A stretch of 64,000 nucleotides of DNA from assembly GCF_030408915.1 (NCBI RefSeq), contig NZ_CP047654.1, forward strand, positions 2,728,001-2,792,000, in the 5' to 3' direction. Position 1 is the first letter of the stretch; each line of letters starts with the position of its first letter. The notes below the pieces were generated by a model. The model was not told the origin of the DNA and ran no database searches. It saw only the letters and a list, made by a program, of their open reading frames with translations. Of this stretch, positions 7,782 to 16,360 are shown piece by piece. Source of the stretch: Corynebacterium guangdongense (lineage in GTDB: Bacteria > Actinomycetota > Actinomycetes > Mycobacteriales > Mycobacteriaceae). A program made the position numbers and the translations under genes.

Positions 7782-8207
7782 CTAGCGATCAACCTCGGTG
7801 ACGAGGCCCTCCGGGGTGATATCGACCTTGATGTCATCGACCTCCACCTCGAAGTGGCGCTGGCCGTCGTCTTCCTCGGCTTCGGTCCGGCCCTCGCCCG
7901 CGCAGGCGCGCTCCAGAACGGAGGCGACCTCCTCCTCGGTGACCTCCTCCGCGGCCAGGTCATCGCGGGCCTCCGGGGAGTAGTCGCCCGGCGCGCACGG
8001 GGCCTCGCCCGCGGCGTCATTGGAGGCGGTCGCCTCGTTGACCGCGGAACCGGCGGCAGAGGTGGCCTCCGCGGCTGCGGAACCGGCCGCCGAGGTGGCC
8101 TCCGCGGCCGTGTCGGCGGCGTCCTGGGAGTCGGAGCAGGCCACCATGCTCAGGGAGAGGGCGGCTGCGGCTGCACCTGCGGCGATGCGACGGGTCAGGG
8201 TGGTCAT
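7782..8207 (-). CDS. Repeat-containing lipoprotein (141 aa)
   Basis: This is a predicted exported lipoprotein of unknown function. The signal peptide ends in a lipobox (LSMVAC, Cys about residue 24). An Ala-rich region follows with two 11-residue repeats of the type AAEATSAAGSA, and then an acidic C-terminal domain (EVTEEEVASVLERACAG ... FEVEVDDIKVDITPEGLVTEVDR). The C-terminal part has two Cys that could form a disulfide. It stands alone, convergent with the YeiH-type gene. Confidence 0.8.
   Translation of the reverse strand: MTTLTRRIAAGAAAAALSLSMVACSDSQDAADTAAEATSAAGSAAAEATSAAGSAVNEATASNDAAGEAPCAPGDYSPEARDDLAAEEVTEEEVASVLERACAGEGRTEAEEDDGQRHFEVEVDDIKVDITPEGLVTEVDR
8044..8109 (-). repeat. 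Two 33-bp tandem repeats in the lipoprotein gene
   Basis: Units 8044-8076 and 8077-8109 differ at three of 33 positions. Each encodes 11 residues (AAEATSAAGSA type), so copy-number change would keep the frame. Confidence 0.85.
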
Positions 8208-8320
8208 GGCGTCTCCTCACGTATGTCCAATGCTTGATACGTGACCCACGCTACGGCCCGGGCCCGGTGCCTGAAAGCGAATTCACCGGAATCTGAGCGG
8301 ATTCTTATTTTCTACCCGGA

Positions 8321-8340
8321 CCTGGCAGCGGCCTGCCAGG
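8321..8340 (-). terminator. Hairpin ending the ponA operon
   Basis: A perfect CCTGGCAG / CTGCCAGG stem with a four-base loop begins directly after the stop of the 62-aa membrane protein. No T-run follows on the minus strand, so termination is inferred from the stem and position. Confidence 0.5.
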
Positions 8341-8529
8341 CTAGCCGCCGGTGGTCGTCGCCCAGAACACGGCGAGGGTGACGGGGACCACTGTGACGAA
8401 GAACAGGGCAAGCAGGCCGAGGACCACCGCCAGCGCCGTGGAGCGCTTGCGCATCACCGCCAGGTAGGACCCCGCGATACACAGGAAACCGACGACGATG
8501 GACAGGATGCCCAGAACGGTGATGAGCAC
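8341..8529 (-). CDS. Small membrane protein (62 aa)
   Basis: I recognise no family name. The product starts at GTG 8529 (MLITVLGILSIVVGFLCIAG...) and is almost entirely two hydrophobic helices separated by a basic turn (MRKRS), ending in FWATTTGG. GGAAGG lies 9 bases upstream, inside the end of the preceding gene, and only two bases separate it from that gene's stop. It is therefore almost certainly translationally coupled to the GT87-like gene and probably acts in the envelope. Confidence 0.75.
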   Translation of the reverse strand: MLITVLGILSIVVGFLCIAGSYLAVMRKRSTALAVVLGLLALFFVTVVPVTLAVFWATTTGG

Positions 8530-8531
8530 GG

Positions 8532-10118
8532 TTAGTGACCTTCCTTGACGGGGGCGGCGGGCCGCTTGTCGACGCCGACGCCTATTTCTTCTGCAGGTGA
8601 CACGGGAACGTCTCGCCGCCCGGCCCGGCCGACGCCCCGGCCGAGGACGAACCTGTCCGCCTGGCCGAAGGAACCGGCCAGCGGGTCCAGGCCGCCATGC
8701 GCCTCGGCGACCTTGTCCCTCCCATATCCCAGCATCTGGCGGACGACAAGGACAATCATGGCGATGATGAATGCGTCGCGGGTGAGGACGACGACGTCGA
8801 GGACCTCGCCCGGCAGGCCCTTGTTCTCGGCGCCGTGCATGTGAAGCATGAGCACCGGCCACACCATCATCTCGGTGAGCATCCACGCCAGGAGCAGGCG
8901 CCAACGGGGCAACGCCAGGACGGCGGGGACCACCAGCCACAGCGAATACTGCGGGGACCAGACCTTGTTGATGAGCAGGAATGCGGCGACGATGAGGAAG
9001 ACCAGCTCGGCGACGCGCGGGCGTCGGCAAGCCATCGTGCCGAGCGCGAAGACTCCGGCGCAGGCCAACGCGAACAGGGTGAGGGTGACCGCGTTGAGGA
9101 TCTCGGGGGCCCCTCCCCCGGCGTCGAAGCCCTGCCAGCCGGTGATGCGGGACACGACGGCCCACACCGTGGTCCACTCCCAGCCGCGCTCGGAGTTGAG
9201 ACGGGTGAACTCGGCCCACGCCTGCGGATAGCGCAGCATCACCGACACGTTGACCGCCAGCCACGCGAGGACCGCGGCGGTGAGCATGCGCGCAAACGCC
9301 GCCCAGGCCCGCGAACGCACGGCGAGGACGAGGAACGCGCCGAGGAGGAACAGCGGCCACAGCTTGAACGCCGTGCCCAGGCCGATGGCCGCGCCGGCCC
9401 AGCCCGGCCGGCCCCGGGTGACGAGCCACAGCGCCAGGATGACCGCGAAGACCGAGGGAATGTCCCAGTTGGTGAACGCGTGCATGATGACGATGGGACT
9501 GGCCGCGACCAGCCAGAGGTCCCAGACGCGGTTGCCCGCCAGATCGACGAGCAGGCGGATGCCGGCCACCCAGAAGGCGGAGAGCACCAGGGCGGTCAGG
9601 CAGAAGTACCAGGCGGACTCCGCGACGGCCAGCGGCAGCGACTCCACGAGCGGGTACGTCAGGCGGGTGAGCCAGGCGACCGCCCCCTGGAACAGACCGG
9701 CCAGCACCGGGTACTCCATGTATCGGGTGAGGTCGCCCTCCACCCAGGAAAAGGCGTAGGGGAAGCCACCCTCATTGAGGCCCCGCCCGTTGTAGAGGGG
9801 GAGGATGTCGTTGTAGCAGGCCGAGACGTACTGGCGGTTGCCCGACCAGTTCAGGCCCACCACACCGTCCTCGCCACGCACGCCCTGGAGGCAGTTCGCC
9901 TTCGAGAGGAACCCGAAGGACAGCCACACCAGCGACGTGAGGATGAGCACGCGCAGCGGGGTCCACCACCGGGCCCGGCCCACCTCGGCGTGGCGCCCCA
10001 GGGGGCCGCCGAGGAAGGTGATGAATCCACGGGCCAGGGACTCGCTGCGGGCCGGCCAGACGCGCCTTGTCGGGTGAATGACCGGGACCGCGTCGGGCCG
10101 GGTCGCCTGGTGTGTCAT
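8532..10118 (-). CDS. GT87-like polytopic membrane glycosyltransferase (Rv0051-type)
   Basis: This 528-aa protein with ten or more membrane segments belongs to the DUF2029/GT87 type of polyprenyl-phosphosugar-dependent glycosyltransferases. The start at 10118 follows GAGGAGAG by 5 bases. The extracytoplasmic loop after the first helix (FLSKANCLQGVR ... ACYNDILPLYNGRGL) and the segment YMEYPVLAG (aromatic/acidic) are typical of such enzymes. It lies directly downstream of ponA, as Rv0051 follows ponA1 in M. tuberculosis, suggesting a role in cell-wall polysaccharide or lipoglycan assembly. Donor and acceptor cannot be read from sequence. Confidence 0.8.
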   Translation of the reverse strand: MTHQATRPDAVPVIHPTRRVWPARSESLARGFITFLGGPLGRHAEVGRARWWTPLRVLILTSLVWLSFGFLSKANCLQGVRGEDGVVGLNWSGNRQYVSACYNDILPLYNGRGLNEGGFPYAFSWVEGDLTRYMEYPVLAGLFQGAVAWLTRLTYPLVESLPLAVAESAWYFCLTALVLSAFWVAGIRLLVDLAGNRVWDLWLVAASPIVIMHAFTNWDIPSVFAVILALWLVTRGRPGWAGAAIGLGTAFKLWPLFLLGAFLVLAVRSRAWAAFARMLTAAVLAWLAVNVSVMLRYPQAWAEFTRLNSERGWEWTTVWAVVSRITGWQGFDAGGGAPEILNAVTLTLFALACAGVFALGTMACRRPRVAELVFLIVAAFLLINKVWSPQYSLWLVVPAVLALPRWRLLLAWMLTEMMVWPVLMLHMHGAENKGLPGEVLDVVVLTRDAFIIAMIVLVVRQMLGYGRDKVAEAHGGLDPLAGSFGQADRFVLGRGVGRAGRRDVPVSPAEEIGVGVDKRPAAPVKEGH

Positions 10119-10235
10119 GGGGACTCTCCTCGGCTGGCTGGAATCGGGAAAATGACGCCGGCCACGCGCCACGCGAAATGGTGGGGCGTAGCCGGTTTGA
10201 GTCGTCGCTGTTTACCGTACCCGGCCGGCGGTGCG

Positions 10236-12548
10236 TTATCCGGTCGGCAGGAGGTCGGCGATCTCGGGCGGGAGCTCGATGTCGATGGGCGGTCCCGGAT
10301 CCGGGTTCGCCGGCGGGGCCGGAGCCTCCTCCGGGGCCGGGGCGGGAGTCGGCGCCGGGGCCTCCGCCGGGGGCGCCTCCTGCGGGGCCGGGGCCACGTC
10401 CGCCGACTCCGCGGAGGACGGCGCCGGGGCCGGGGCCACGTTGGTGACGACCGGCGCCGGCGGCGCGTAGTACGGGTCGTACACGTAGTCCGAGTAGGAG
10501 CTGCCGCCCGTGTAGCCGTTGAGGCCGAACTGAATCGGCTCCGGGGTCGGGAAATCGATGACCTCGAGGCCTTCGTGGGAGGTGTCCATCATGGACTTCC
10601 AGATGTCGGTGGGGGTGCCGGAGCCGTACATGTTGCCGCCCCACTCGTTGTAGATCGCAGAAGTGTTGTCGGCGGTGCCGACCCACACCGCGGTCGACAG
10701 CTGCGGCGTCGCGCCCAGCATCCAGGCGTCCTTGTTCGCGCCGGTGTCACCGAACTGCGCGGTGCCGGTCTTGCTCGCCGACGGACGCCCGCCGGCCAGA
10801 CCCTTGCCCCCGGACCAGGCGGCGATCGGCTCCATGGCGCTCAGGAGGTTGTCCGCCACCTGCTTCGAGACGCGGCGCTCACCCTCCCCCTGCTCCCACT
10901 GGTAGAGCACGTCGCCGTTGGCGGTCTCCACCCGCTCGACCCAGTGGGTCGGCTGATACACGCCGCCGTTGGCGACGGTGGCCAGCGCGACGGCCAGGTC
11001 GATGGCGCGGGACTGGTACTGGCCCAGGATGATGCCCTCGTACGGCTGGTCGCCGTTCTCGGTGAGGGTCTCCGGGATGCCCGGCAGGGAACGGGCCACG
11101 CCGAGGGCGTGGGCCATGTCGGCGGTGTCCTGGGTGCCGTCGTAGAGGTCGTCCTGCAGACGGATGAAGGAGGTGTTGTACGAGCGCAGCAGGGCGTGCT
11201 CGATGGAACAGGTGCCGCAGGAGCCGGTGACGTTGGTGACCGGGATGTTGCCCGGCAGGGTCACCGGCGCCGAGGAGTACTGGGCGCTCAGCGGGATGCC
11301 CTGCTGGAGGGCGGCCGCCAGGCCGAAGATCTTGAACACGGAACCGGTCTGCAGGGCCGCGTTAGCGTAGTCCCAACCGGCCGCGTCCTCGCCACCGTAG
11401 TAGGCGCGGATGGCGCCGGTGCCCGGCTCCACGGAGGCGACGCCGGCGGCGGCGTCGTCCTGCAGGGTGCTCAGCCCGTCGTAGACGGCGTCGAGGGTGG
11501 CGTTCTGCGCCTTCATGTCGATGGTCGTGGTGATCTGCAGGCCGCGGGTGGTGACGTCCTCCTCGGAGATGCCGAGGGCCGCCAGCTCGGCCATGACGTG
11601 GTTCTTGATGTGACCGTTGGTGCCCCTGGCCTCGGTGTAGGCCGAGTACTCGGCGGGATCGCGGGTTTGCGGGAACTGCGCGCTGTCACGCTGCTCCTGG
11701 GTGATGGCCCCGGTCTCGAGCATGCCGTCGAGGACGTAGTTCCAGCGGGCCTCGGCGCCCTCCGGGTTGGACCACGGGTCCAGCTGGCTCGGCAGCTGAA
11801 TCGTCGCGGCCAGGACCGCGCCCTCCGCCGGGGTCAGCTCCGCGGCGGGCTTGTTGAAGTAGGCGTTGGCGGCGGCCTCGATGCCGTAGGCGTTGCGTCC
11901 GAAGTACACCGTGTTCAGGTACGCCTCGAGGATGGTCTCCTTGTCCCACTGGTTGGTCATCTTGACGGAGTAGACCATCTCCTTCCACTTGCGCTCGATG
12001 GAGCGCTCGTTGCCCACCAGGGTGTTCTTCACGTACTGCTGGGTGATCGTGGAACCGCCGCCGGCGGCGTCGTTGCCCGTGACGACGCCGACGGCGGCGC
12101 GGGCGAAGCCGGAGAAGGAGAAGCCCGGGTTGGTCCAGAACTCGCGGTCCTCGGCGGCGAGGACCGCGTTCTGCACATGGTCCGGGATCACCTCGAGGGG
12201 CACCGTCGTCCGGTTGCCCTCCGGCGGCACGATGCGCGCCAGCTCCGTCTCACTGTCGGTGGCGTAGATGCTGGACACCTGCGCGGTGGTGAGCTCCTGC
12301 GGCTCCGGGATGTCGACCCGGACGTAGCCGAAGAAGAACGCGATCACCGGGATCGCGATCACCACGGCCGCCGCCGCACCGACGACCGACCAGATGGACA
12401 TGCGCCGGCCGCGCTTCGCGGACGGCGTGGACCTGGACGTTGAGGTGGACGTCGACTTTGCAGCCGACTTCGGCTTTGACGCCGATTTAGAGGTCGACTT
12501 CGACTTCGATGAGGAGCTCTTCTTTGGGGACTGAGGATCGTCAGACAC
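10236..12548 (-). CDS. ponA: Bifunctional class A penicillin-binding protein
   Basis: This PBP1-type enzyme polymerises lipid II and cross-links peptidoglycan. The 770 residues comprise a Ser/Lys-rich cytoplasmic tail (1-48), one membrane helix (about 50-75), and a GT51 transglycosylase domain with EDREFW and GGSTITQQYVKN. The transpeptidase domain shows the active-site tetrad SVFK (in QTGSVFKIF), the SYNTSF motif and KTGTAQFGD. An Ala/Pro-rich extracellular tail (about 690-770) ends in ELPPEIADLLPTG. It heads a leftward set with the GT87-like and 62-aa membrane genes. A -35/-10 pair precedes it. Confidence 0.96.
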   Translation of the reverse strand: MSDDPQSPKKSSSSKSKSTSKSASKPKSAAKSTSTSTSRSTPSAKRGRRMSIWSVVGAAAAVVIAIPVIAFFFGYVRVDIPEPQELTTAQVSSIYATDSETELARIVPPEGNRTTVPLEVIPDHVQNAVLAAEDREFWTNPGFSFSGFARAAVGVVTGNDAAGGGSTITQQYVKNTLVGNERSIERKWKEMVYSVKMTNQWDKETILEAYLNTVYFGRNAYGIEAAANAYFNKPAAELTPAEGAVLAATIQLPSQLDPWSNPEGAEARWNYVLDGMLETGAITQEQRDSAQFPQTRDPAEYSAYTEARGTNGHIKNHVMAELAALGISEEDVTTRGLQITTTIDMKAQNATLDAVYDGLSTLQDDAAAGVASVEPGTGAIRAYYGGEDAAGWDYANAALQTGSVFKIFGLAAALQQGIPLSAQYSSAPVTLPGNIPVTNVTGSCGTCSIEHALLRSYNTSFIRLQDDLYDGTQDTADMAHALGVARSLPGIPETLTENGDQPYEGIILGQYQSRAIDLAVALATVANGGVYQPTHWVERVETANGDVLYQWEQGEGERRVSKQVADNLLSAMEPIAAWSGGKGLAGGRPSASKTGTAQFGDTGANKDAWMLGATPQLSTAVWVGTADNTSAIYNEWGGNMYGSGTPTDIWKSMMDTSHEGLEVIDFPTPEPIQFGLNGYTGGSSYSDYVYDPYYAPPAPVVTNVAPAPAPSSAESADVAPAPQEAPPAEAPAPTPAPAPEEAPAPPANPDPGPPIDIELPPEIADLLPTG

Positions 12549-12635
12549 TGATCTTTTCCCTGTGCCCTTCCGTTAGATCTGGTGGAGGCGCGCCACCCAG
12601 ACAGCGAAATTCCGGGCGAGGGGCGCAGAATCAAC

Positions 12636-12663
12636 ACAATATGGTGTGCCGAGACATTTTCAA
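12636..12663 (-). promoter_or_regulatory. Predicted ponA promoter
   Basis: On the minus strand TTGAAA and TATTGT are 16 bases apart, about 90 bases upstream of the ponA start. It lies in the gap between DUF5318 and ponA. Confidence 0.5.
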
Positions 12664-12760
12664 CACTTGCACATGCTACTTCGTCGGGAGGTTGCTTTGA
12701 AGTCGCGAAACCTGTGGGGACCGGGGTTATTCCGGGGAGGACGCGGCGTCGGCCCGCGGC

Positions 12761-13126
12761 TCACCCGCCCGGTTCGACCGTGCCGGTCTCCAGGAGATGG
12801 TTCCAGCGGCACCGGGTGCACACCTCCACGAGATGAACCGTGACGGGCCCGACCTCCTCGACGATGCGGACGATCTCCTCCTCCCGGCGCGCCGTGTTGC
12901 TGCGCTTGCCGAGCCGGTCACCGTAAATCCAGTTGACCTCCCGGAGCGTGTCCCCCTCACAGACGGGGCACGCACGCTCCGCTGGGTATCCGTGATACTT
13001 CGACGCCTCCACCAGAAGGAAGTCGGCGTCGCAGATGGAGTCGCGGTCGACTTCGCCCTGCCGCCAGGCGCGCAGGAGCATCCGCCTTTCCCAGCGGTGG
13101 GAAACCTCTTTACGTAAGCGGGCCAT
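12761..13126 (-). CDS. DUF5318 family protein (Rv0049-type)
   Basis: This 121-aa cytoplasmic protein of unknown function has two CxxC pairs (CPVC near residue 53 and CTRC near 104) that look like a zinc ribbon. Conserved text includes WRQGEVDRDSICDADF and the invariant-looking REVNWIYGDRLG. The same family sits next to ponA1 in mycobacteria (Rv0049), and here too it lies immediately upstream of ponA and divergent from the MarR gene. A role in envelope control is only inferred from that conserved neighbourhood. Confidence 0.8.
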   Translation of the reverse strand: MARLRKEVSHRWERRMLLRAWRQGEVDRDSICDADFLLVEASKYHGYPAERACPVCEGDTLREVNWIYGDRLGKRSNTARREEEIVRIVEEVGPVTVHLVEVCTRCRWNHLLETGTVEPGG

Positions 13127-13244
13127 GACCGGCCATTGTAGGAGCCTCTCCCATTCAGATGCTTTAAAGTGAGATATGTTCTATGGTGAAACAATTGTGC
13201 CTGAATCCATTCGGGCCGACCCCGACAAGATGAGGAATTCCAGC

Positions 13245-13760
13245 ATGTCCGACGGTGCACTGCAGGGCGGTCTGGCCGCCCAGACCGCCACCGAGACCGG
13301 TGTCAGCGATCTGGCGATGTCCCTGTCGAAGCGCATCCGCCCCGCGATGACCAAGCTCTACGTGATGTACTTCCGCGTCGCCGAGCAGTCCGACCTGACC
13401 GGCCCCCAGCTGTCCATCATGTCGCGCCTCCAGGAGAACGGCCCCTCCCGCATCAGCGCGGTCGCCCAGGCCGAGGGCATCCGTATGCCGACCGCCTCCA
13501 ACGCCCTCCACCAGCTCGAGCAGCGCGACCTTGTCCGACGCGTCCGCGACGAGTCCGACCGCCGCGGCGTCCGCGTCGAGCTGACGCCCCTCGGGGAGAC
13601 CGAGCTCGTCCGGGTCGGGAAGGAGCGCGAGCTCTACCTGGCGGAGATGCTGGATTCGCTTGACGACGACGACCTCCGCGACGCCCACGAACTGGTCGAC
13701 ATCATCAACCGCCTCGCCGACGCCTACAGCGCCGGCGTGATTTCCGACAACGGCAAGTAA
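13245..13760 (+). CDS. MarR-family regulator (MalR-like)
   Basis: This winged-helix regulator has the MarR core GPQLSIMSRLQENGPSRISAVAQAEGIRMPTASN, and the wing DESDRRGVRVELTPLG. I chose ATG 13245 (MSDGALQG, 171 aa) because GAGGA lies about 9 bases upstream; in-frame starts at 13176 and 13197 would add up to 23 residues. It is followed within 10 bp by a tandem universal stress protein gene, the arrangement I recall for C. glutamicum malR, a regulator of stress-responsive envelope remodelling. The adjacent ponA cluster fits that role. A palindrome ACAATTGT at 13191-13198 lies in the divergent promoter region and could be an operator. Confidence 0.85.
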   Translation: MSDGALQGGLAAQTATETGVSDLAMSLSKRIRPAMTKLYVMYFRVAEQSDLTGPQLSIMSRLQENGPSRISAVAQAEGIRMPTASNALHQLEQRDLVRRVRDESDRRGVRVELTPLGETELVRVGKERELYLAEMLDSLDDDDLRDAHELVDIINRLADAYSAGVISDNGK

Positions 13761-13769
13761 CACCCCATA

Positions 13770-14825
13770 ATGGCGGTGGAGGTTCCCTCACCGCCCCTGC
13801 GCGCTGAGGCGACCCCGGAGCCGGCTCCTGATCCGGCCCCGCCCATCATCCTCATCGACCCCAGCGAGCTTATGGCCAGAGAAGAACAGCCCCCGACCGC
13901 CCCCGGGCCGATTCGCCTGCTCGTCGCCATCGAGCCCGGCGGCAGCGACACCGAGGCCATCAACTTCGCCGTCTGGCTCAGTCGCACCGCACCCGTCAAG
14001 GTCCGGGCCGTCGGCACGTTCCAGCGCCCCTGGCCGATCTCCGGTCTCTCCAAGATGGCCGGCCGTTACGAGGAATGGCTGCAGCGACAGTCCGCCAAGT
14101 ACGCCAAGCAGGTGGCCAAGACCTTCCGCAACGCGGGCCTGGAAGAGGAGTTCTGGGACGACCAGATCTCCACCTTCGTCGACGGCCCCTCGGAGGCCAC
14201 CCTCCTGTGCGAGGCCGCCGACGACTTCAACGCGGACCTCATCATCCTCGCTTCGACGCCGGCCGCCCCCAAGGGCCGCTTCACCCCGGGCACCTCCGCC
14301 GACGCCCTGCTCCACTCCTCCCCGCACCACCTGGGCTTGGTCCCCCGGGCGGCGAAACTCTCCAAGCGCGGCGTCACCCGGCTCAACTTCGCCCTCCTCG
14401 AGAGCGACCACCAGCGAGACCACGACGCCCTCATGTTCACCGCCGACCTCGCCGCCCAGTGGGAGGTGCCGCTGCGGGTGCTGGCCTTCTCCCCCATGGG
14501 CCTGACGGACGCCAACGACGCGCTGCGCCTCGACCTGCACCGCGACGTCAACGACGAGTGGCACGAGTACGCCCTGAGCATGCTTGACCGGGTCCGCGAC
14601 AGCGTCCTGCACCGTCACGAGTCCCTCGACCTCGACACCGGAATCGCCGCCGGCGGCGGCTGGTCCGGCGCCCACGGTGCGGTGAAATGGAAGAAGGGCG
14701 ACCTTCTCATGCTCGGCAGCCAGCCAGTCGGCGCCTTCTCCCGGGTCTTCGTCGGCTCCACCGAGGCGGAATTCATCCGGCACGCGCGGGTGCCTGTCGT
14801 AGTTTCTGCGCCCAAAGCGGGATAG
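13770..14825 (+). CDS. Tandem universal stress protein
   Basis: This 351-aa protein has a Pro/Ala-rich N-terminal extension (1-45) and two UspA-type domains. The first begins IRLLVAIEPGGSDTEAINFA; the second begins VTRLNFALLESDHQ and contains GSQPVGAFSRVFVGST, which approximates the nucleotide-binding G-x2-G-x9-G-S/T motif. The first domain lacks an obvious full motif. It is in an operon with the MarR gene. No strong ribosome site precedes ATG 13770, so a later start such as the ATG near 13871 is possible. It probably acts as a cytoplasmic stress-response protein. Confidence 0.85.
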   Translation: MAVEVPSPPLRAEATPEPAPDPAPPIILIDPSELMAREEQPPTAPGPIRLLVAIEPGGSDTEAINFAVWLSRTAPVKVRAVGTFQRPWPISGLSKMAGRYEEWLQRQSAKYAKQVAKTFRNAGLEEEFWDDQISTFVDGPSEATLLCEAADDFNADLIILASTPAAPKGRFTPGTSADALLHSSPHHLGLVPRAAKLSKRGVTRLNFALLESDHQRDHDALMFTADLAAQWEVPLRVLAFSPMGLTDANDALRLDLHRDVNDEWHEYALSMLDRVRDSVLHRHESLDLDTGIAAGGGWSGAHGAVKWKKGDLLMLGSQPVGAFSRVFVGSTEAEFIRHARVPVVVSAPKAG

Positions 14826-14836
14826 TGTGGAGGGTC

Positions 14837-15331
14837 ATGGCACCCTCCATCTCACGGGGAGACCGGGACTACCCGGATCATCCCGAAAATGACCTGTCGG
14901 ACGACGCCGACTACGCGAACCTCCTACCGCCGACGCCCAGCTCCGCCGAGGAACTAGCGGAGTCGGAGGACCCTGTGCGCCGAGCCGAGCGCAACCGTGC
15001 CTCCACCCGCCAGGCGCTCTGGTACCTCGCCGTCATCCTCGTCGGCACCTTCCTCGCCGGCGGACTGCTCGCGGTTCTCGCCCGTGCCCTGGGCGGACCG
15101 CTGTGCACCCCCGACGGCGCCGACTGGCTGTGCTCCGAGGCCTCCCAGACCTGGTGGCCCATCGCCGCCTCCGTCACGCCAATCGCCGGGCTGATCGGCT
15201 GCGGCGTCATCATGGTCCGCAAACTCAAGAGCTACCTGCGCTGGCGCCCGTGGATGGGCGTCTTCTGGGTGCTGGTCCCTTTCACCATGTGGTGGCTGAC
15301 CTACACCCTGGGCATTCTCGCCTCCAACTAA
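14837..15331 (+). CDS. Conserved membrane protein (164 aa)
   Basis: I do not recognise a named family. About 60 acidic N-terminal residues ([20 protein letters not shown]) precede three hydrophobic segments: [36 protein letters not shown] and [17 protein letters not shown]. The loop between the first two carries two Cys ([14 protein letters not shown]) that could form an external disulfide. It starts 11 bp after the Usp gene and may be the third gene of that operon. An in-frame GTG at 14825 is an alternative start. Its stop codon interlocks with that of the convergent trhO. Confidence 0.75.
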   Translation: MAPSISRGDRDYPDHPENDLSDDADYANLLPPTPSSAEELAESEDPVRRAERNRASTRQALWYLAVILVGTFLAGGLLAVLARALGGPLCTPDGADWLCSEASQTWWPIAASVTPIAGLIGCGVIMVRKLKSYLRWRPWMGVFWVLVPFTMWWLTYTLGILASN

Positions 15332-16215
15332 CTGCAGTCCAGGCAGACCGCGGTGCCGGCGTCCGTGGCGCAGTCCCCGCAGATCAGCACCTGCTTCCGG
15401 CAGTCGTCCTCGTTCGCGCAGTTGAGGAACTGGTTCGTGGCCTCGCCGCAGTGGATGCACCGGCCGAGCTGCGCGGCCTGCCCCTCCGGTCCGAACTCGA
15501 CGTGCATGCGCTTGTCGAAGACGTAGAGCGAACCCTCCCACAGCCCGTCGTTGCCGTACTTCTCCCCGTACCGGACGATGCCGCCGTCAATCTGGTAGAC
15601 CTCGGTGAATCCGCGGTTCTTCATCAGGCTGGAGAGCACCTCGCACCGGATGCCACCGGTGCAGTAGCTGACGACCGGCTTGTCCTTCATCCAGTCGTAC
15701 TTGCCGGAATCCAACTCCTGGATGAAATCGTGGGTGGTCTCCACGTCAGGCACCACGGCGTTCCTGAACTTGCCGATCTGCGCCTCCATCGCGTTGCGAC
15801 CGTCGAAGAACACGACCTCGTCGCCACGTTCCTCGACCAGCCGGTTGACCTCCTCCGGCAGAAGGTGCTGGCCGCCGCCGATCACGCCGTCCTCATCCAC
15901 CTTGAGCTCCCCCGGCGCGCCGAAGGCCACGATCTCGTTACGGACCTTCACGCTCAGCTTCGGGAAATCATCCCCCGTGCCGTCGGACCACTTGAACTCG
16001 GTGTCCTTGAACCCCGGGTAGTCCTTTGTCTTGCGGATGTACTTCTTGCAGGCGTCAATGTCACCGCCGACGGTGCCGTTGATGCCGTGCTCACTGATGA
16101 GGATGCGCCCCTTCAGACCCAGGGACTCACACAGGTCGCGCTGCCAGAGCATGACGGCCGTCGGGTCCGGGATCGGGGTGAACTTGTAATACAGCAGAAT
16201 CTTCGGGGTGGCCAC
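15328..16215 (-). CDS. trhO: tRNA uridine(34) hydroxylase TrhO-type rhodanese
   Basis: Members of the UPF0176/YceA family make 5-hydroxyuridine at tRNA position 34 in an O2-dependent reaction. The 295-aa product (GTG 16215: [11 protein letters not shown]) has the N-terminal acylphosphatase-like domain, a central rhodanese domain with the loop YCTGGIRCE (active Cys), and a C-terminal Cys-rich zinc-like tail ([11 protein letters not shown] ... [16 protein letters not shown]). The length and architecture fit TrhO. The upstream in-frame extension to 16443 looks like chance openness in GC-rich DNA. It overlaps the neighbouring convergent gene by 4 bp at the stops. Confidence 0.93.
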   Translation of the reverse strand: MATPKILLYYKFTPIPDPTAVMLWQRDLCESLGLKGRILISEHGINGTVGGDIDACKKYIRKTKDYPGFKDTEFKWSDGTGDDFPKLSVKVRNEIVAFGAPGELKVDEDGVIGGGQHLLPEEVNRLVEERGDEVVFFDGRNAMEAQIGKFRNAVVPDVETTHDFIQELDSGKYDWMKDKPVVSYCTGGIRCEVLSSLMKNRGFTEVYQIDGGIVRYGEKYGNDGLWEGSLYVFDKRMHVEFGPEGQAAQLGRCIHCGEATNQFLNCANEDDCRKQVLICGDCATDAGTAVCLDCS

Positions 16216-16285
16216 GGGTGCCAGTCTAAAGCGGCGGTGGTGGGCTGCTAAATCCTCGGTGGCGGACACGCCAGGACGGCGTCGC

Positions 16286-16312
16286 TTCGGGGCGAGGAGG
16301 CCTCGCCCCGAA
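16286..16312 (-). terminator. Hairpin after the DUF1846 gene
   Basis: A perfect 12-bp stem TTCGGGGCGAGG / CCTCGCCCCGAA has a three-base loop. It lies about 50 bases past the DUF1846 stop and upstream of trhO. No T-run follows. Confidence 0.5.
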
Positions 16313-16360
16313 CTTGCCTGGCCTTTCGAAACTAACGCGCCGGAATGCCGGCGACGGCCC

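Noticed and set aside
8697..12443. Very long plus-strand open frame opposite ponA and the GT87-like gene
   Set aside because: It is the antisense of two clearly recognisable genes; such mirror frames are common in GC-rich coding DNA. The same applies to the long frames opposite leuS, rplI-ssb and the trp genes.
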